Source: Heterohyrax brucei | Lineage: Eukaryota > Chordata > Mammalia > Hyracoidea > Procaviidae | NCBI GenBank assembly: GCA_028571685.1 | Contig: CM053146.1 | Coordinates: 20,743,431-20,807,430 of the forward strand | Length of the DNA stretch: 64,000 bases | Direction: 5' to 3' | In this document: positions 34,234-45,635 of the stretch, piece after piece | Layout of the letters: each line of letters begins with the position of its first letter | Position numbering within the stretch: position 1 is the first letter of the stretch | Translations under genes and position numbers: made by a program | Notes under the pieces: generated by a model | What the model was told of the DNA's origin: nothing | The model's input: only the letters and a program-made list of their open reading frames with translations | Database searches by the model: none

Positions 34234-34611
34234 ATGTTGTTGTTGTTGTTAGGTGCCACTGAATTGGTTCTGACTCATAGTGACCTTATGCACAATAGAA
34301 CACCATGTCCGCCACTGTTTTTATGCTTGCTTAAACTCGTTGTTGCAGCCACTAGGTCAATCCATCTCATCGAGGTCTTCCTCTTTTTCCACTCCACAAA
34401 GCATGATGTCCTACTACAGGGGCTGATCTCTCCCGACAAAACGTCCAAAGTACGTGAGATGCAGTCTTCCAGTACTACTTCTAAAACAGATGTTTGTTCC
34501 TTTGGTGGTCCACGGCACATTTAACATTTTTCTCTAAAATCACAATTCAAAGGGATCAATTCTTCTGTCTTCTTTGTTCACTGTCTAGCTTTTGCATGCA
34601 TATGATGCAAC

Positions 34612-34896
34612 TTAAAATACCATGGCTTGGGTCAGGGGCACCTTAGTCTTTAAGGTGATGATGGCCTTTCCAGCAGATTTTACCAATGCAATGCATCTTT
34701 TGATTTCTTGACTGCTGCTTCCATGGGCGTTGATTGTGGACCCAAGTAAAATGAAATCTTTGACAACTTCAATCCTTTCCCCATTTATGATGATGTTGCT
34801 TACTGGTCCATTCGTCAGGATTTTTGTTTTCTTAAGCTGAGGTGCAATCCATACTGAAGGCTGTGGTCCTTGATCTTCATCAGTTAAGTATTTCAA
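34612..34896 (-). pseudogene. RTE reverse transcriptase, C-terminal remnant
   Basis: A 94-codon frame downstream of the RT catalytic box. It includes GPVSNIIINGERIEVVKDFI and LGSTINAHGSSSQEIKRCIA, the thumb-like/C-terminal part of RTE/BovB polyproteins. The parallel region of copy B lies at 41434-41250. Confidence 0.7.
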
Positions 34897-35221
34897 ATCT
34901 TCTTCACTTACAGCAAGTTAAAGTTCTGTCATCTGCAGAATGCAGGTTGTTAGTGGGTCTTTGACCAGTCCTGATGCCTCATTCTTCTTTGTATAATTTA
35001 ACTTCTTGGATTATCTGCTTGGCGTACAGATTGAAAAGGTACAGTGAAAAGACACAACCCTGATGCATACCTTTCCTGACTTTAAACCATGCAGTGTCCC
35101 CTTGTTCTGTTATCACAACTGCTCTTGATCTATATATAGATTCCTCAAGAGCACAATTAAGTGTTCTGGAATTCCCATTTTATGCAATGTTAGCCATAAT
35201 TTATAATCCACACAGTGGAAT

Positions 35222-35589
35222 TGTCGGGGGCCATGAAAAAACTTCAGGCCCCTAAAAACAGGAAGTCTGGAAAGCCCCTGAAAACGCGCGTGTGCGAAGA
35301 TTACCCGGCGTCACAGCCCAGCGTCACCACCCCCCGCGTCACTGCCTAACATCAACTGTACAGGCATACTGTCTGCCCAATCATAGAACGCCAACTGTCT
35401 CATACCAGCTATCTTCCGGTCCTAAGCCCTTCCCCTCCCCAACTTCTATATATATTACTCTGCTACAATAAAACCTCGAGGCTTGATCAGAATTTTGTCT
35501 TGCCTCCATTTCTTCGAGTCTCTTGCCCCACTTTCATTTTCACAGGCTTCCCCTTGTCCCTCCGTTGATTCGCCCCGCGGGTCGGGGCA
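35222..35589 (+). mobile_element. Class II-type ERV solo LTR inside the RTE
   Basis: A 368-bp LTR from TGTCGGGGGCCATG to CGCGGGTCGGGGCA, flanked by TGGAAT at 35216-35221 and 35590-35595. Removing it restores the RTE text (cacag-tggaat-gcctttgc). It has tatatatatt upstream, caataaaacctcgaggcttg as polyadenylation region, and gaattttgtcttgcctcc in U5. It belongs to the same family as 19031-19412, in opposite orientation. Confidence 0.92.
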
Positions 35590-35785
35590 TGGAATGCCTT
35601 TGCATAGTCAATGAAACACAAGTAAACATCTTTCTGGCATTCTTTGCTTTCACCCAAGATCCATCTGACATCAGCAATGATATCCCCAGTTCCATGTCCA
35701 CTTCTGAATCTATCTTGAATTTCAGGCACTTTCAAATGTTCCTAATCAAAATTTTTCTTGTGTGTGATATTAACACTATTATTCA

Positions 35786-35986
35786 CTAATTTTTGCATTC
35801 AGTTGGATCACCTTTCTTTGGAATGGGCATAACTATACATCTCTTCCAGTCAGTTGGCCAGGAAGCTGTCTTCCAAATTTCTTGGCATAGATAAGCCAGC
35901 ACTTGTAGCACTACATGTGTTTGTTGAACATTCTTAGTTGATATCCCATCAGCTCCTGGAGCCTTGTTTGTTGCCAGTGCCTTCAA
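35786..35986 (-). pseudogene. RTE reverse transcriptase, palm start remnant
   Basis: A 66-codon frame with NKAPGADGISTKNVQQTHVV and WKTASWPTDWKRCIVMPIPK followed by KGDPTECKN. These are the conserved opening blocks of the RT domain in RTE/BovB LINEs. The following motif A lies in another frame near 35620. Confidence 0.75.
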
Positions 35987-37072
35987 TGCAGCTTCAACTT
36001 CTTCCTCAGCACCACTGGTTCCTGGTCATATGCTACCTCTTCAAATGACTGAACACTGACCATTTCTTTCTGGTATAACACGTCTGTGTATTCCTTCCAT
36101 CTTCTTTTAAGGCTCCCCGAATTGTGTAATAGTTCCCCTGTAGAATCCTTCACTACCGAAACTTGAGGCATGAATCTTTTCTTCAGCTCTTTCAGCTTGA
36201 GAAATGCAGAATGTGTTCTTCCTTTCTGGTTTTCCATTTCCAGCTTTTTGCCACGCCATTACAACACTTTATTTTGTCTTCTCAAGCTGCCCTTTGAAAT
36301 CTTCCATTTAGGTCTTTACTTTGCCATTCCTTCCTTTTGCTTTAGCTGTCTGATGTTCAAGAGCAAACTTCAGAGTCTCTTCTGACATCCAATTTGGTCT
36401 TTACTTTCTTTCCTGTCCTTTTAATGACCTCTTGCTCTCCTCATGGATGATGTCTTTCCACAGTTTGTCTGGTCTTTGGTCATTAGTGAAGAGCACATCA
36501 AATCTGTTCTTGAGATGGTCTTTAAACTCAGGAAGGATATACTCCAGGTTATACTTTAGCTCTTGTGGACTTGTTCTAATTTTCTTCAGTTTCAATTTGA
36601 ACTTGCACATGAGCAACTGATGATCTGTGCCACAGGCAGCACCTGGTCTTGTTCTGACTGCTGATATGGAGGTTTTCCATCTTCTTTTTCCACACATGTA
36701 ATTGATTTGGTTCCTGTATATTCTATCTGGTGAGGTACATGTATACAGTCACCATTTGTTTAAAAAGTTTGGTTAAAAAAGGTATTTGCAATGAAGAAGT
36801 CATTAGTCTTGCAAAATTGTATCATGCAATCTCCAGTATTACTTCTATCACCAAGGCCATATTTTCCGAGGGATCCTTCTCTGTTTCCAACTTTTGCATT
36901 CCAGTCACCAGTAATTATCAATGCATCCTGACTGCATGTTTGCTCAATTTTAAACTAGAGAAGCTGGTAAAAATCTTCAGTCTCTTCATCTTTGGCCTTA
37001 GTGGTTGGTGTGTAAATTTTAATAACAGTCACATCAACTGGCCTTCCTTGTTGGCGTGTGGATATTACCCTA

Positions 37073-37294
37073 TCACTGACAGCGTTGTACTTCAGGACAG
37101 ATTTTGAAATTTTCTTTTTGATGATGAATGCAAACATTGTTCCTCTTCAAGTTTGCATTCCCAGCATAGTAGACTATAAGACTGTCGGACTCAAAATGGC
37201 CAACACTGGTCCATTTCAGCTCACTAATGCTTAGGATATCGATGTTTATGTGTTTCACTTCATTTTTGACAATTTCCAATTTTCTTAGATTCAT
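37073..37294 (-). pseudogene. RTE endonuclease, N-terminal remnant
   Basis: A 73-codon frame: KLEIVKNEVKHINIDILSIS, ELKWTSVGHFESDS, YYAGNANLKRN. This is the AP-endonuclease-like N-terminus of BovB/RTE ORF2, including the conserved SELKW block. Breaks off by frameshift. Confidence 0.75.
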
Positions 37295-38221
37295 ACTTCA
37301 TACATTCCATGTTCTGATTATATAATGGATGTCTGCAGCTGTTTCTTCTCTTTTTGAGTCATGCCACATCAGCAAATGAAGACCTGAAAGGCTGTGCTCC
37401 ATCCACAACATAAAAGTTGACTCTACTTTGAGGAGGCAGCTCTTCCCCAGTTGTCTTCTGAGTGCCTTCCAACTTGGGGGCAGGGACTCTTTTTCTGGCA
37501 CGGTATTTGACAGTGTTCTGTTGCCATTCATAAGGTATCCCCCGGCTAATTCTTTTCAGAAGTAGACTGCCAGGTCCTTCTTCCTAGTCTGCCTTAGTCT
37601 GGAAACTCAAGCGAAACCTGTCTACCATGGGTGACCCTGCTGGTACCTAAATACCAGTGGCACAGCTTCCAGCATCACAGCAAAAAGCAAGCCTCCACTG
37701 ACAGACAAGTAGGGGCTGCTCACTCTATCTTTAATCCTCCTGCCACCTAAGATATCCCATCAACATAATCAGCTCAGAACTTTGCTGGGCAGAACAGTCT
37801 CCTACCAGCTAAGATACCCAATCAAAGCCATCCAGAATACAAGAGAAACACAAAAATCACTTGGATTTCTCTACACCAACAAAGAGAACCTGAAAAGGAA
37901 ATCACTAAATCCATACCACTTACAATAGTCCCCAAGAAGATAAAGTACTTAGGAGTAACTGAACCAAAGATATAAAAGACCCATACAAAGAAAACTATAA
38001 GAAACTACTGCAACAAAACAAGAGAAACCCACATAAGTGAAAACAATATGCTTACGGATAGGAAGACTCAACACTGTGAAAACGTCAACTCTACCCAAAG
38101 TGATCTACAGATACAATGCAATCCTAAGCCAAATTCCAGTGGCATTTTTTTTTTAATGAGAGAGAGAAACAAACCCGCAACTCCACAGAGAAAGGGATGA
38201 GGCCTCAAGCAAGCAAGCCAA

Positions 38222-38377
38222 GCCAAGTGCCGTCGAGTCGGATGCGACTCATGATGACCCTCGGGGCCAGGGTAGAACTGGGGGCCAGGGTACTCAAGGA
38301 GCGCCGGGTGGATTGGAACTGCCGACCTCGTGGTTGGCAGTGGTAGCACGTAACCTACTACACCACCAGGGTTTCCC
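38222..38377 (-). mobile_element. AfroSINE-type SINE, well preserved
   Basis: Plus-strand text aagtgccgtcgagtcggatg, gcgactcatgatgaccctcg, and head side accaccagggtttcc. It keeps several CpG sites, which suggests a younger copy. Confidence 0.9.
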
Positions 38378-39068
38378 AAATAAGCAAAGCATTACTAAAC
38401 ACGGACAAAGTGGAAGGCCTCACACTTGCTGATTTTAGAACTTATTACACTGCCAAGGTAGTCGAAACAGACTGGTACAGTTACAACAAATACACATGCC
38501 ACTAGAACAGAATTGAGAACCCAGATATAAGTTCATCTGCCTATTAGCAGCTGATACTTGACAAAAGATCAAAGTTTGTTAAACAGGGAAAAGACAGTCT
38601 CTTTAACAAATAGTACTAGCACAACTGGATATGTATCTGCAAAAAAATGAAACAAGACCCATACCTCACACTACATATAAAAATCAACTCAAAATGGGTC
38701 AAAGACTTAAATATAAAGTCTAAAATGATAAAGATCATGGAATAAAAAAAACAGGAAAATTCTAGGAGTCCTAATACATGGTATAAGCCAGTATAAACAA
38801 TACTAGCAACGCACACACTTCAGAAAAGAGATAACTGGGAACTCCTAAAAATCAAACACGTTGGCTCATACAAAGACTTCACTAAAAAACATGCCTGAGG
38901 TGAGAAAGAAGGCAATACAAATCTATTGCAAAAGAGCTGAAGCTATGATGCTACCAGTCAAACGTTTAAGAGCAAGATGCTAAACAACGCCAGCTGTTTT
39001 GGGTCTAATCTGTTTGTGACAGATTGTGAAATCAGCTGGCAACAGATGTTGGAAAAAATTCTCTACAC

Positions 39069-39232
39069 CCAAACCACCAAACCCAGTGCAGTCGAGCAGA
39101 TTGTGACTCACAGGAACCCTAAAGGACAGAGTAGAACTGACCCATAGTGTTTCCAAGGAGCAACTGGCAGATTTGAACTGCCGATCTTTTAGTTAGCAGC
39201 CACAGCACTTAACCACTATACCACTAGGGTTT
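39069..39232 (-). mobile_element. AfroSINE-type SINE
   Basis: Complete copy in the plus-strand L1. Imperfect flanking repeat around aaaattctct (before) and aaaatttctct (after). Confidence 0.88.
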
Positions 39233-39407
39233 GCAAAATTTCTCTTGGAGTTTGAAATCTCCTGACCACCCTAACAGTGCCTCTTCATCTGTATTGGTGG
39301 GTCATCCACATAAGCAGCCTTGATAATAATTGTACAAATTGAAAGAAAAAGATGTAACTCAATTTAAAAACAAATATACATTTTTAAAGATAAGTCTGTT
39401 CACCTGT

Positions 39408-39693
39408 TGTCTTAGTTACCTACTGCTGTTACAACACAAATAACACAAGTGTATGGCTTTAACAAACAGAAGCTCGTTAACTCCTATATCAATAGGTTCT
39501 CATGAACTTAAAGGGCACCAGCTCCAGGGCAAGGCCTTTTCTGTCAGCTCTGGAGGAATGTCCTTGTCATCAATCTTCCACTGATCCAACAGGTTCTCAA
39601 TGCAGGGATCTAAGGTCCAAAGGACATGTTCTGCTCCTGGCATTATTTTCTTGATTGTATGAGGTCCTCCGTCCCTCTGCTCACTTCTCTCTT
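39408..39693 (-). mobile_element. MaLR-type LTR, cut by another LTR
   Basis: The 3' part of a minus-strand MaLR LTR, beginning tgtcttagttacctactgc and running to tcacttctctctt. The rest is missing: after the inserted LTR only a few bases could belong to it before an L1 3' end starts. Confidence 0.75.
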
Positions 39694-40605
39694 TGCGGAG
39701 GTCCGCCATCAGCCTTGTAGACAAAGTCACGAGCTCCTGCAAATGACGGGCTGAAGCATCCCACCTGTGACATGTTTTTTAGCCTACTGCCCTTGATATT
39801 ATTTGGCTTCCTAATCAAATTTTCTTCAAAAAGATACCCCCTCCTCTCCTGGCACAAGGATCAGGGGAGATGCCTTCTGAGAGGGGCCCCCTTTTTACTA
39901 CCCCCTTGGTCTATGAAATAATATCGGGAAAACTGTACAGGAATTTTCTGAGGAAAAAGAGCTCAGAGGAATGATCTCTAACACAGCCAGCTTTGAGAGC
40001 AACGAGGCCGGCCCAACCCCTGCTGACTTCCCCCAACTGCACATCCCCACCCATGTGAAAGGAATTATCCTCTTTAGAACAGCTTGAGAAGAACATAGGG
40101 TGGGGGACAGTAGATGTTTACTATCCCTGCAGGAGGAGATAAAGAGCAAAGTAGGAACAAATAGAGATCATAAACTTTAGACCCTTCCTCGTGAACCTTT
40201 TAACCTTGAGGTATAAGTAGGGCTGATTGAGCTCGAGGCATCCATAGGCCATTATCTAAAAAGCTTTGACAGTTAAAAGGATCACCAGGTTTCAGTTAAC
40301 TAATAGCTCATGTGGCAGGGTAAAAAATTACATCACCTCAAGACCACGAGGATTTTGGTTTCAAATTTGCCAACCACGAGGTTTTGGTTTTGAACTAGCC
40401 AATAGATTGTGTGGTCAGTGGGCAGGGTAAAATTCACGTCACTCTTACTATAAAAACAATAAAGACAGACAGCCTTCTCTCTTGCTCTCTGGGTCGGGCT
40501 GCCTTAAACCAGAAAAGTCTTTTCTGTCTCCTTGATTCATTTCCCGCCGCGCCTCTCCCTCCCTCCGTGCGGGACCCTGTAAAGTGTCGGGGCTGGCCCC
40601 CGGCA
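39694..40605 (+). mobile_element. 912-bp ERV solo LTR, 6-bp target duplication
   Basis: Bounded by TCTCTT at 39688-39693 and 40606-40611. It starts TGCGGAGGTCCGCC and ends CTGGCCCCCGGCA. Near its 3' part lie ctataaaaacaataaagac (TATA and polyadenylation signals close together) and a GC-rich U5. Near 40340 and 40370 a segment (ccacgagg-ttttggttt) is repeated. A six-base duplication points to a class II type. It is not related to the two TGTCGGG-type LTRs. Confidence 0.82.
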
Positions 40606-40611
40606 TCTCTT

Positions 40612-41245
40612 TGTGTTTTTTTTTTATTACTACCATTACGATGATTGAATGAAAACGTACATTCCCATACAAACTTGCACGCTCACCTATATGCAGCTTC
40701 CACTGCTCTCCCTGCCCAGTGACAGCACACCCTTCCTCTCTGCTCCATACATGTCCCATCCTCCCAACAGTTTCCTAGCCCCTCCTCTCCACCCACTCCC
40801 CTTACTCCAGCAAGAGGTCAGCAGGATGACATCCTATAGATGCATAGAACCATAAAATTCCCACAAGATATGACCACTCTGCATCACCAAGTCCAATACA
40901 CTGCTGCCTGAAAAGTTGACCTTCATTATGATTTATGGACAGGGGCAGCATGAGGGCCAGGGGCCATGTTCCTAGGGGAACCCCGAAGCTCCCGGACCAA
41001 CAATTGCAGTCTTTTATTGGAGATCTCAGGGTGCACTCTTATTTATTCTCTTGTTGTCAGTGAGACTCAATTTTGTGAGCTTCATCGTGGCTATCACTGG
41101 TGGTGGCTGGGTACCAACCAGTTCTTCTGGTCCTGAGTTGATGTAGAGACCCACTCAAGTGGGTCTCTCTGTCTTCTGGGTTCTCTTTTCCCCCATGTAG
41201 TTCTTGTCCTCGGTGATCATCCGTTACTGTTGAGTTGGGACCATC
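40612..41245 (-). mobile_element. L1 3' UTR fragment
   Basis: Starts after a T-run (40616-40627) and matches the L1 3' UTR at 5330-5960 block by block (ctctccctgcccagtgacag, catcgtggctatcactggtg). It joins the RTE at 41246. Confidence 0.85.
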
Positions 41246-41545
41246 TCTGGATTTCTTGACTGCTGCTTCCATGGAGATTGATTGTGAATCCAAGAAAATA
41301 AAATCCTTGACAACCTCAACCCTTTCTCCATTTGTCACCACATTGTTTACTGGTCCAGTTTTTGTTTTCTTGATGTTGTGGTGCAATCCATACTGAAGGC
41401 TGTGGTCTTTGATCTTCACCAGTAAGTGTTTCAAATCCTCTTCACTTCGAGCAAGTAGGGCTGTGTCATCTGCCTAACGCAGGCTGTTAATAAATCATCT
41501 CCAATCCTGATACTTCATTCTCTTCATGTAATCCAGCTTCTTGGA

Positions 41546-41821
41546 TTATCTGCTTGGTACATGCCAATATGCAGGTGGTGAAAGGACACAACCCTGATGC
41601 ACACCTTTCCTGACTTTAAACCATGCAATGTCTCCTTGTTCTCTCCTCATGACTGCCTCTTGATCCACATACAGAGTCCTCATGAGCACAATAAAGTGCT
41701 CTGGAATTTCCATTCTCTGTAACGTTATCCATAATTTGTTATGATCCACACAGTTGAATACTTTTGAATATTCAATGTAACACAGGGAAACATCTTTCTG
41801 ATATTCTCTGCTTTCAGGCAA
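41546..41821 (-). pseudogene. RTE reverse transcriptase, motif A region
   Basis: A 91-codon frame: VSLCYIEYSKVFNCVDHNKL, then QEAVMRREQGDIAWFKVRKG and VHQGCVLSP (motif B-like QGxxLSP). These are the RT palm motifs A and B of an RTE LINE. The catalytic YADD lies further downstream in a broken context. Confidence 0.75.
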
Positions 41822-42976
41822 GATCCATCTGACATCTGCAATGAGATTTCTGGTTCCATGTCCTGAATCCAGCTTGAATTTCTGGAAGTTCCACGCTGCA
41901 GTTGCTTTCGAATAATTTTAGCAAAATTTTACTTGTGTGTGATGTTAATGATACTATTTGACAATTTCTAATTTGGTTAGATGACTTTCCTTGGCAATAG
42001 GCATAAATACAGATCTCTTCCAGTCGGTTGGCCAGGTAGCTGTCCTCCAAATTTCTTAGCATAGGCAACTGAAGACTTCAGTGCAGCATCTGTTTGTTGA
42101 AACATCCCAACTGATATTTCATCCTTCCTGGAGTCCTGTTTTTTGCCCATGCTTTCAGTGCAGCTTTGACTTCTTCCTTCAGTAGCATCAGTTCTTGATC
42201 ATATGCATCTCTTGAAATGGTTAAATATTGACCAGTTATTTCTGGTGTAATAACTGTGCATTTCATCTAACTTCTTTTCTTGTTTCTTATATCATTTAAC
42301 ATTTTCCCTGAAGACTCCTTCACTATTGCAACTCAAGGTTTGAATACATTCTTCAGTTCTTATAGCTTGACAAATGCAGAACATGTTCTTCCCTTCTGGT
42401 TTTCTATTTCCAGCTCTTTGTACATGTCATTATAATTCTTTCTCTTGTCTTCTCGAGCCACCCTTTGAAACCAGTTTGGTTCTTCTACCTCATCATTTCT
42501 TCCTTTTGCTTTAGATGCTTGATCTTTAAGAGCATGTTTCAGAGTCTCTTCTGACATCCAATTTGGTCTTTTCTTTCTTTCCTGTCTTTAATGACCTCTT
42601 GCTTTCTTCATGGATGATGTCATTGATGTCATTCCACAACCCGTCTGGTCTTCAGTCTTTCACTCATTAGTGCTCATCAAATCTGTTCTTGAGATGGTCT
42701 CTAAACTCAAGGTTGTACTTTGGCTCTCATGGACTTGTTCTAATTTTCTTCAGTTTTAATATGAACTTGCATATGAGCAATTGACAGTCTGTGCTACAGT
42801 CAGTAACTGGTCTTGTTCTGACTGCTGATAAGGAGCTTTTCCATCGCATCTTTCCACAGATATAGTGGATTTGATTCCTGTGTATTCCACCTGGTAAGTT
42901 CCACATGTATAGTTGCTGTTTATGTTGGTGAAAAAGATATTTTCAACGAAGAAGTCACTGGTCTTGCACAATTCTG

Positions 42977-43417
42977 TCATTCAATATCCAGTACCATGTC
43001 TACCACAAGGCCATATTTTCCAACTATTGATCCTTCTTCTTTGTTCCCAGTTTTAGCATTCCAAGCACCAGTAAGTATCAACGCATCCTGACTGCACACG
43101 TAATCCAACTGAGACTGCAGAAGCTTGTTAAAATCTTCAATTTCTTCACTTTTGGCTTTAGTGGTTGGTGCACAAATTTGAGTAACAGTTGTAGTAACTG
43201 GCCTTCCTTGTAGGTGTATGGATATTATCCCATCACTGACAGCATTGTGCTTTAGGACAGAGCTCAAAATGTTCCTTGTGAAAATGAACGCAACACCATT
43301 CTCCTTCAAGTTTTCATTCCCAGCATAGTAGACCATATGACTGTCCAATGCAAAATGGCCAATACAGGTGCAATTCAGCTCACTAATGCCTAGCATAAAG
43401 ATGTTCATGTGTTCCAT
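42977..43417 (-). pseudogene. RTE endonuclease remnant
   Basis: A 146-codon frame, the longest RTE frame here. Visible blocks: ELNCTCIGHFALDSHMVYYA, KENGVAFIFTRN, GRPVTTTVTQICAPTTKAKS and LTGAWNAKTGNKEEGSIVGK. The usual GDWNAK of the endonuclease catalytic core is GAWNAK here, so a key Asp is replaced by Ala. N- and C-terminal parts of the domain are in other frames. Confidence 0.8.
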
Positions 43418-43869
43418 TTCATTTTTGATAATATCCTATTTTCCTAGATTCATATTTTGTACATTCCATGTTCTCATTATTAATGGATGTTTGCAGTTAT
43501 TTCTTCTCCATTTGATTTGTGCCACATCAGCAAATGAAGGTCCCAGAGGCTTTATTCCATCCACATCATTAAGGTGTCGACCCTATTTTGAGGTGGCAGC
43601 TCTTCCCCAGTTGTCTTTTAAGTGCCTTCCAACCTGCAGGGCTCATTTTCTGGCACTATATCTGCCAGTGTTCCACTGCGATTCATAAAGTTTTCACTGG
43701 TTAATACTTTTCAGAAATAAGTTTGCCAGGTCCTTCTTCCTGGTCTGTCCTAATCCAGAAGCTCAGCTGAACCCTGTCTGCCATGGATGCCCATTAGTAT
43801 CTGAATACTGGTGGCATAGCTTCCAGCATCAAAGCAACACGTAAGCCCTGACAGTACAAAAAATTGACA

Positions 43870-44480
43870 AATTTTGGCCCTCCAAAACTCATGTCCTTGC
43901 CCCTTGTAGAACACATGCATCCTATCATATTATAGCAAAGCTTTTCAATCAATTCCAAGTCCAAAATCTGTGAAATCCAGATTACAAGTTATCTGCTTCC
44001 AAAGTGCAGTGGCAGAACAGGCATTGTATATTTCCATTAGAAACAGGAGAAACTGGAGGGAAAGAAGGGGTGGGTAATAGGCACCAAGCAAGTCAGCAGA
44101 ACACACTACTTTGGTCCTCAAGGCTTGAAGAAGATCTTTTGTTCTCTGAAACCATTTACACAATGGCTCTGCCCTTCAGATCCTACAAAATGGCCACACT
44201 CCCTGGATTCTGAGTCAACACTCCTCAGCCCTGGGCTTTAGTTCTGCTTTCCAGGCCTACTAGGGCAGCAACTCTGCTCCAACTTTCAGTGGCCCCCTTC
44301 TACTAGTCCATTTGGGTGGTGACTCTGAAACTGGAGGCTGAAAAGCCCCAGGGTGAAGGGTACGTCAGATTAAGGACCCGAGAGGCATTGCTTCTGATCA
44401 TGTGATAAACCTCTTGAGCATTTCCTTTACCCCTGTCGCAGTACTGGCTCAAGGTAACCATTCCACCCTTTGCGATCCCA
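43870..44480 (-). mobile_element. MaLR internal-region remnant
   Basis: Parallels 30120-30560 (ccaaaactcatgtccttg, tccattagaaacaggagaaa, agcaagtcagcagaacacac) in the same strand. A block at 44380-44460 (gtgataaacctcttgagcat) recurs at 49640-49700 and may be a separate LTR fragment. Confidence 0.6.
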
Positions 44481-45090
44481 GAGGTCATGGCTTTACCCTA
44501 TGAGATCAAGACAGAAGTCCAAATTCAGACTGCCAGCTCTAGGTGAAGGTTGTCTTTGTCAGCTCTGGAAGAAGGCCCGTATCATAATTCTTCCCTGGTA
44601 GAGGAGTTTTTTAGCGTAGGGACTCGAGCTCCAAAGGACACACTACGCTCCTGGTGCTTCTTTCTTAGTAGTATGAGGTATTCCTCTTCTCTCTTTCATA
44701 TCTCAAAACAGACTGACTTAAAACACAACCTAAACTTGGAGATTAAGTCCTGCCTCATAAATATATCTGTCTCTAATCCTGTCTCATTAACATCATAAGA
44801 AACCAAAACCAAACCCTCGGCTGTTGAGTAGATTCTACCTCACAGGGACACTAGAAGACAGAGCAGAACTGACCCATAGAGTTTCCAAGAAGTACCTGGT
44901 AGATTTGAACTGGTGAGCTTTTGGTTAGAAGTCACAGATCTTAAACACTATGCTAGCAGCATTTCCATCACAGAGAGAAGATTTACAACACATAGGAAAA
45001 TCACATCAGATTACAAAAATCATGGGCAATCATGGGAATCATGGCCTAGCCAAGTTGGCAGACATTTTGTGGGATCACAACCTGTAACAC
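44481..45090 (-). mobile_element. MaLR-type LTR carrying a SINE
   Basis: LTR text from gaagtccaaattcagactgc through ggctccaaagg-type and tagtatgaggtattcc blocks to aatcatggcctagccaag. A SINE splits it at 44802-44962. It lies on the 5' side of the internal remnant, so it is the former 5' LTR. Confidence 0.7.
44802..44962 (-). mobile_element. AfroSINE-type SINE inserted in a MaLR LTR
   Basis: Plus-strand text ccaaaaccaaaccctcggct, tagagtttccaagaagtacc and aacactatgctagcagc. The MaLR text continues on both sides. Confidence 0.85.
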
Positions 45091-45265
45091 TTAGCAAAGA
45101 TAATTTTATAAAGAAACCATAATAAGTCTGTTTCAAAATTTAGTAGGAAATTGTTAGTGACAAGTAGAAAACATTACACTAGATAATGAACTCAGAAAAG
45201 ATTTATCCAATTTTAATTAAGTTCAAACAAAAAAGAACTGACCATGTTGCTTTTACAGGTTATAC

Positions 45266-45427
45266 ACTAAAACCAAACCCACAGTCACTGAGTGGATTCT
45301 GACTCATAACAACCCTATAGGTCAGAGTACAACCGCCCATAGTTTCCAAGGAATGCCTGGCATATCTGAACTGCCGACCTTCTCATTAGCAGCTGTAGCA
45401 CTTAACCACTACACAAACCGGGTTTCT
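45266..45427 (-). mobile_element. AfroSINE-type SINE next to coding exon
   Basis: Complete copy ending 80 bases downstream (in gene direction) of the splice donor at 45507. Plus-strand text ccacagtcactgagtggatt to gcacttaaccactacacaaa. Confidence 0.88.
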
Positions 45428-45507
45428 GCATACAGATAAAGAATTAATTTCTTTATTTTTCCTCCTAACAAAGTCTAAGAACTGCAGTTGAGAAACAACT
45501 TCCTCAC

Positions 45508-45635
45508 CTGGTCACAGCATCCACCAAGAATGGTGCTGGGCGGGGGATCATCATTATGGGGTCTTGACCATGTCCCTCCTTCCCAGCCAAAGACATTCCA
45601 TTTCCCGCAAGTCCACTAGAAATGACACCACTCTG
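45508..45635 (-). CDS. Penultimate coding exon of unidentified gene
   Basis: A 128-base exon on the minus strand: acceptor tatttcccacag before 45635, donor AG/gtgagg at 45508/45507. The only open frame reads QSGVISSGLAGNGMSLAGKE, then GHGQDPIMMIPRPAPFLVDA and VT, ending two bases into a codon. The other two frames contain stops. The upstream exon ends on a codon boundary and the downstream exon supplies the missing third base, so phases agree on both sides. The acceptor is a tandem cag-cag (NAGNAG), which could make the first Gln optional. The Gly/Ser/Pro-rich peptide lacks a recognisable fold, so I assign no function. Confidence 0.6.

Larger units (their letters stand above)
34234..37710 (-). 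mobile_element. RTE (BovB-like) LINE, long copy A
   Basis: An approximately 3.1-kb RTE, not counting an inserted LTR at 35222-35589. It runs 5' to 3' from about 37710 to a (gtt)n end at 34234. Minus-strand frames in order: apurinic endonuclease start KLEIVKNEVKHINIDILSIS (37294 down), further endonuclease pieces to 36400, RT segments NKAPGADGIS and IVMPIPKKGDP (35986-35786), CFIDYAKAF (motif A, near 35620), and the C-terminal region to 34612. The YADD catalytic box reads SADD (34939-34928). Many frameshifts make it inactive. Confidence 0.9.
37740..39405 (+). mobile_element. L1 ORF2 fragment, plus strand
   Basis: The only plus-strand L1 of length in the window. Text such as catttggatttctctacacc-like (37858), gcttacggataggaagactc and atacaatgcaatcctaagcc is typical of L1 ORF2 mid-region. 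Two SINEs are inserted (38222-38377 and 39069-39232). No long frame. Confidence 0.75.
41246..43868 (-). mobile_element. RTE (BovB-like) LINE, copy B, 3'-truncated
   Basis: A 2.6-kb minus-strand copy with endonuclease and RT text parallel to copy A. Frames include ILGISELNC-like (43400), YCGN/YYAGNENLKENGVAFIF, APTTKAKSEEIEDFNKLLQS (43417-42977) and VSLCYIEYSKVFNCVDHNKL (motif A, 41790). The YADD box reads stop-ADD at 41475-41464. The 3' end is lost at the L1 junction. Confidence 0.88.

Noticed and set aside
34234-43868. Segmental duplication carrying the RTE twice
   Set aside because: Flanks differ and the two copies carry different inactivating changes, so they are independent insertions.
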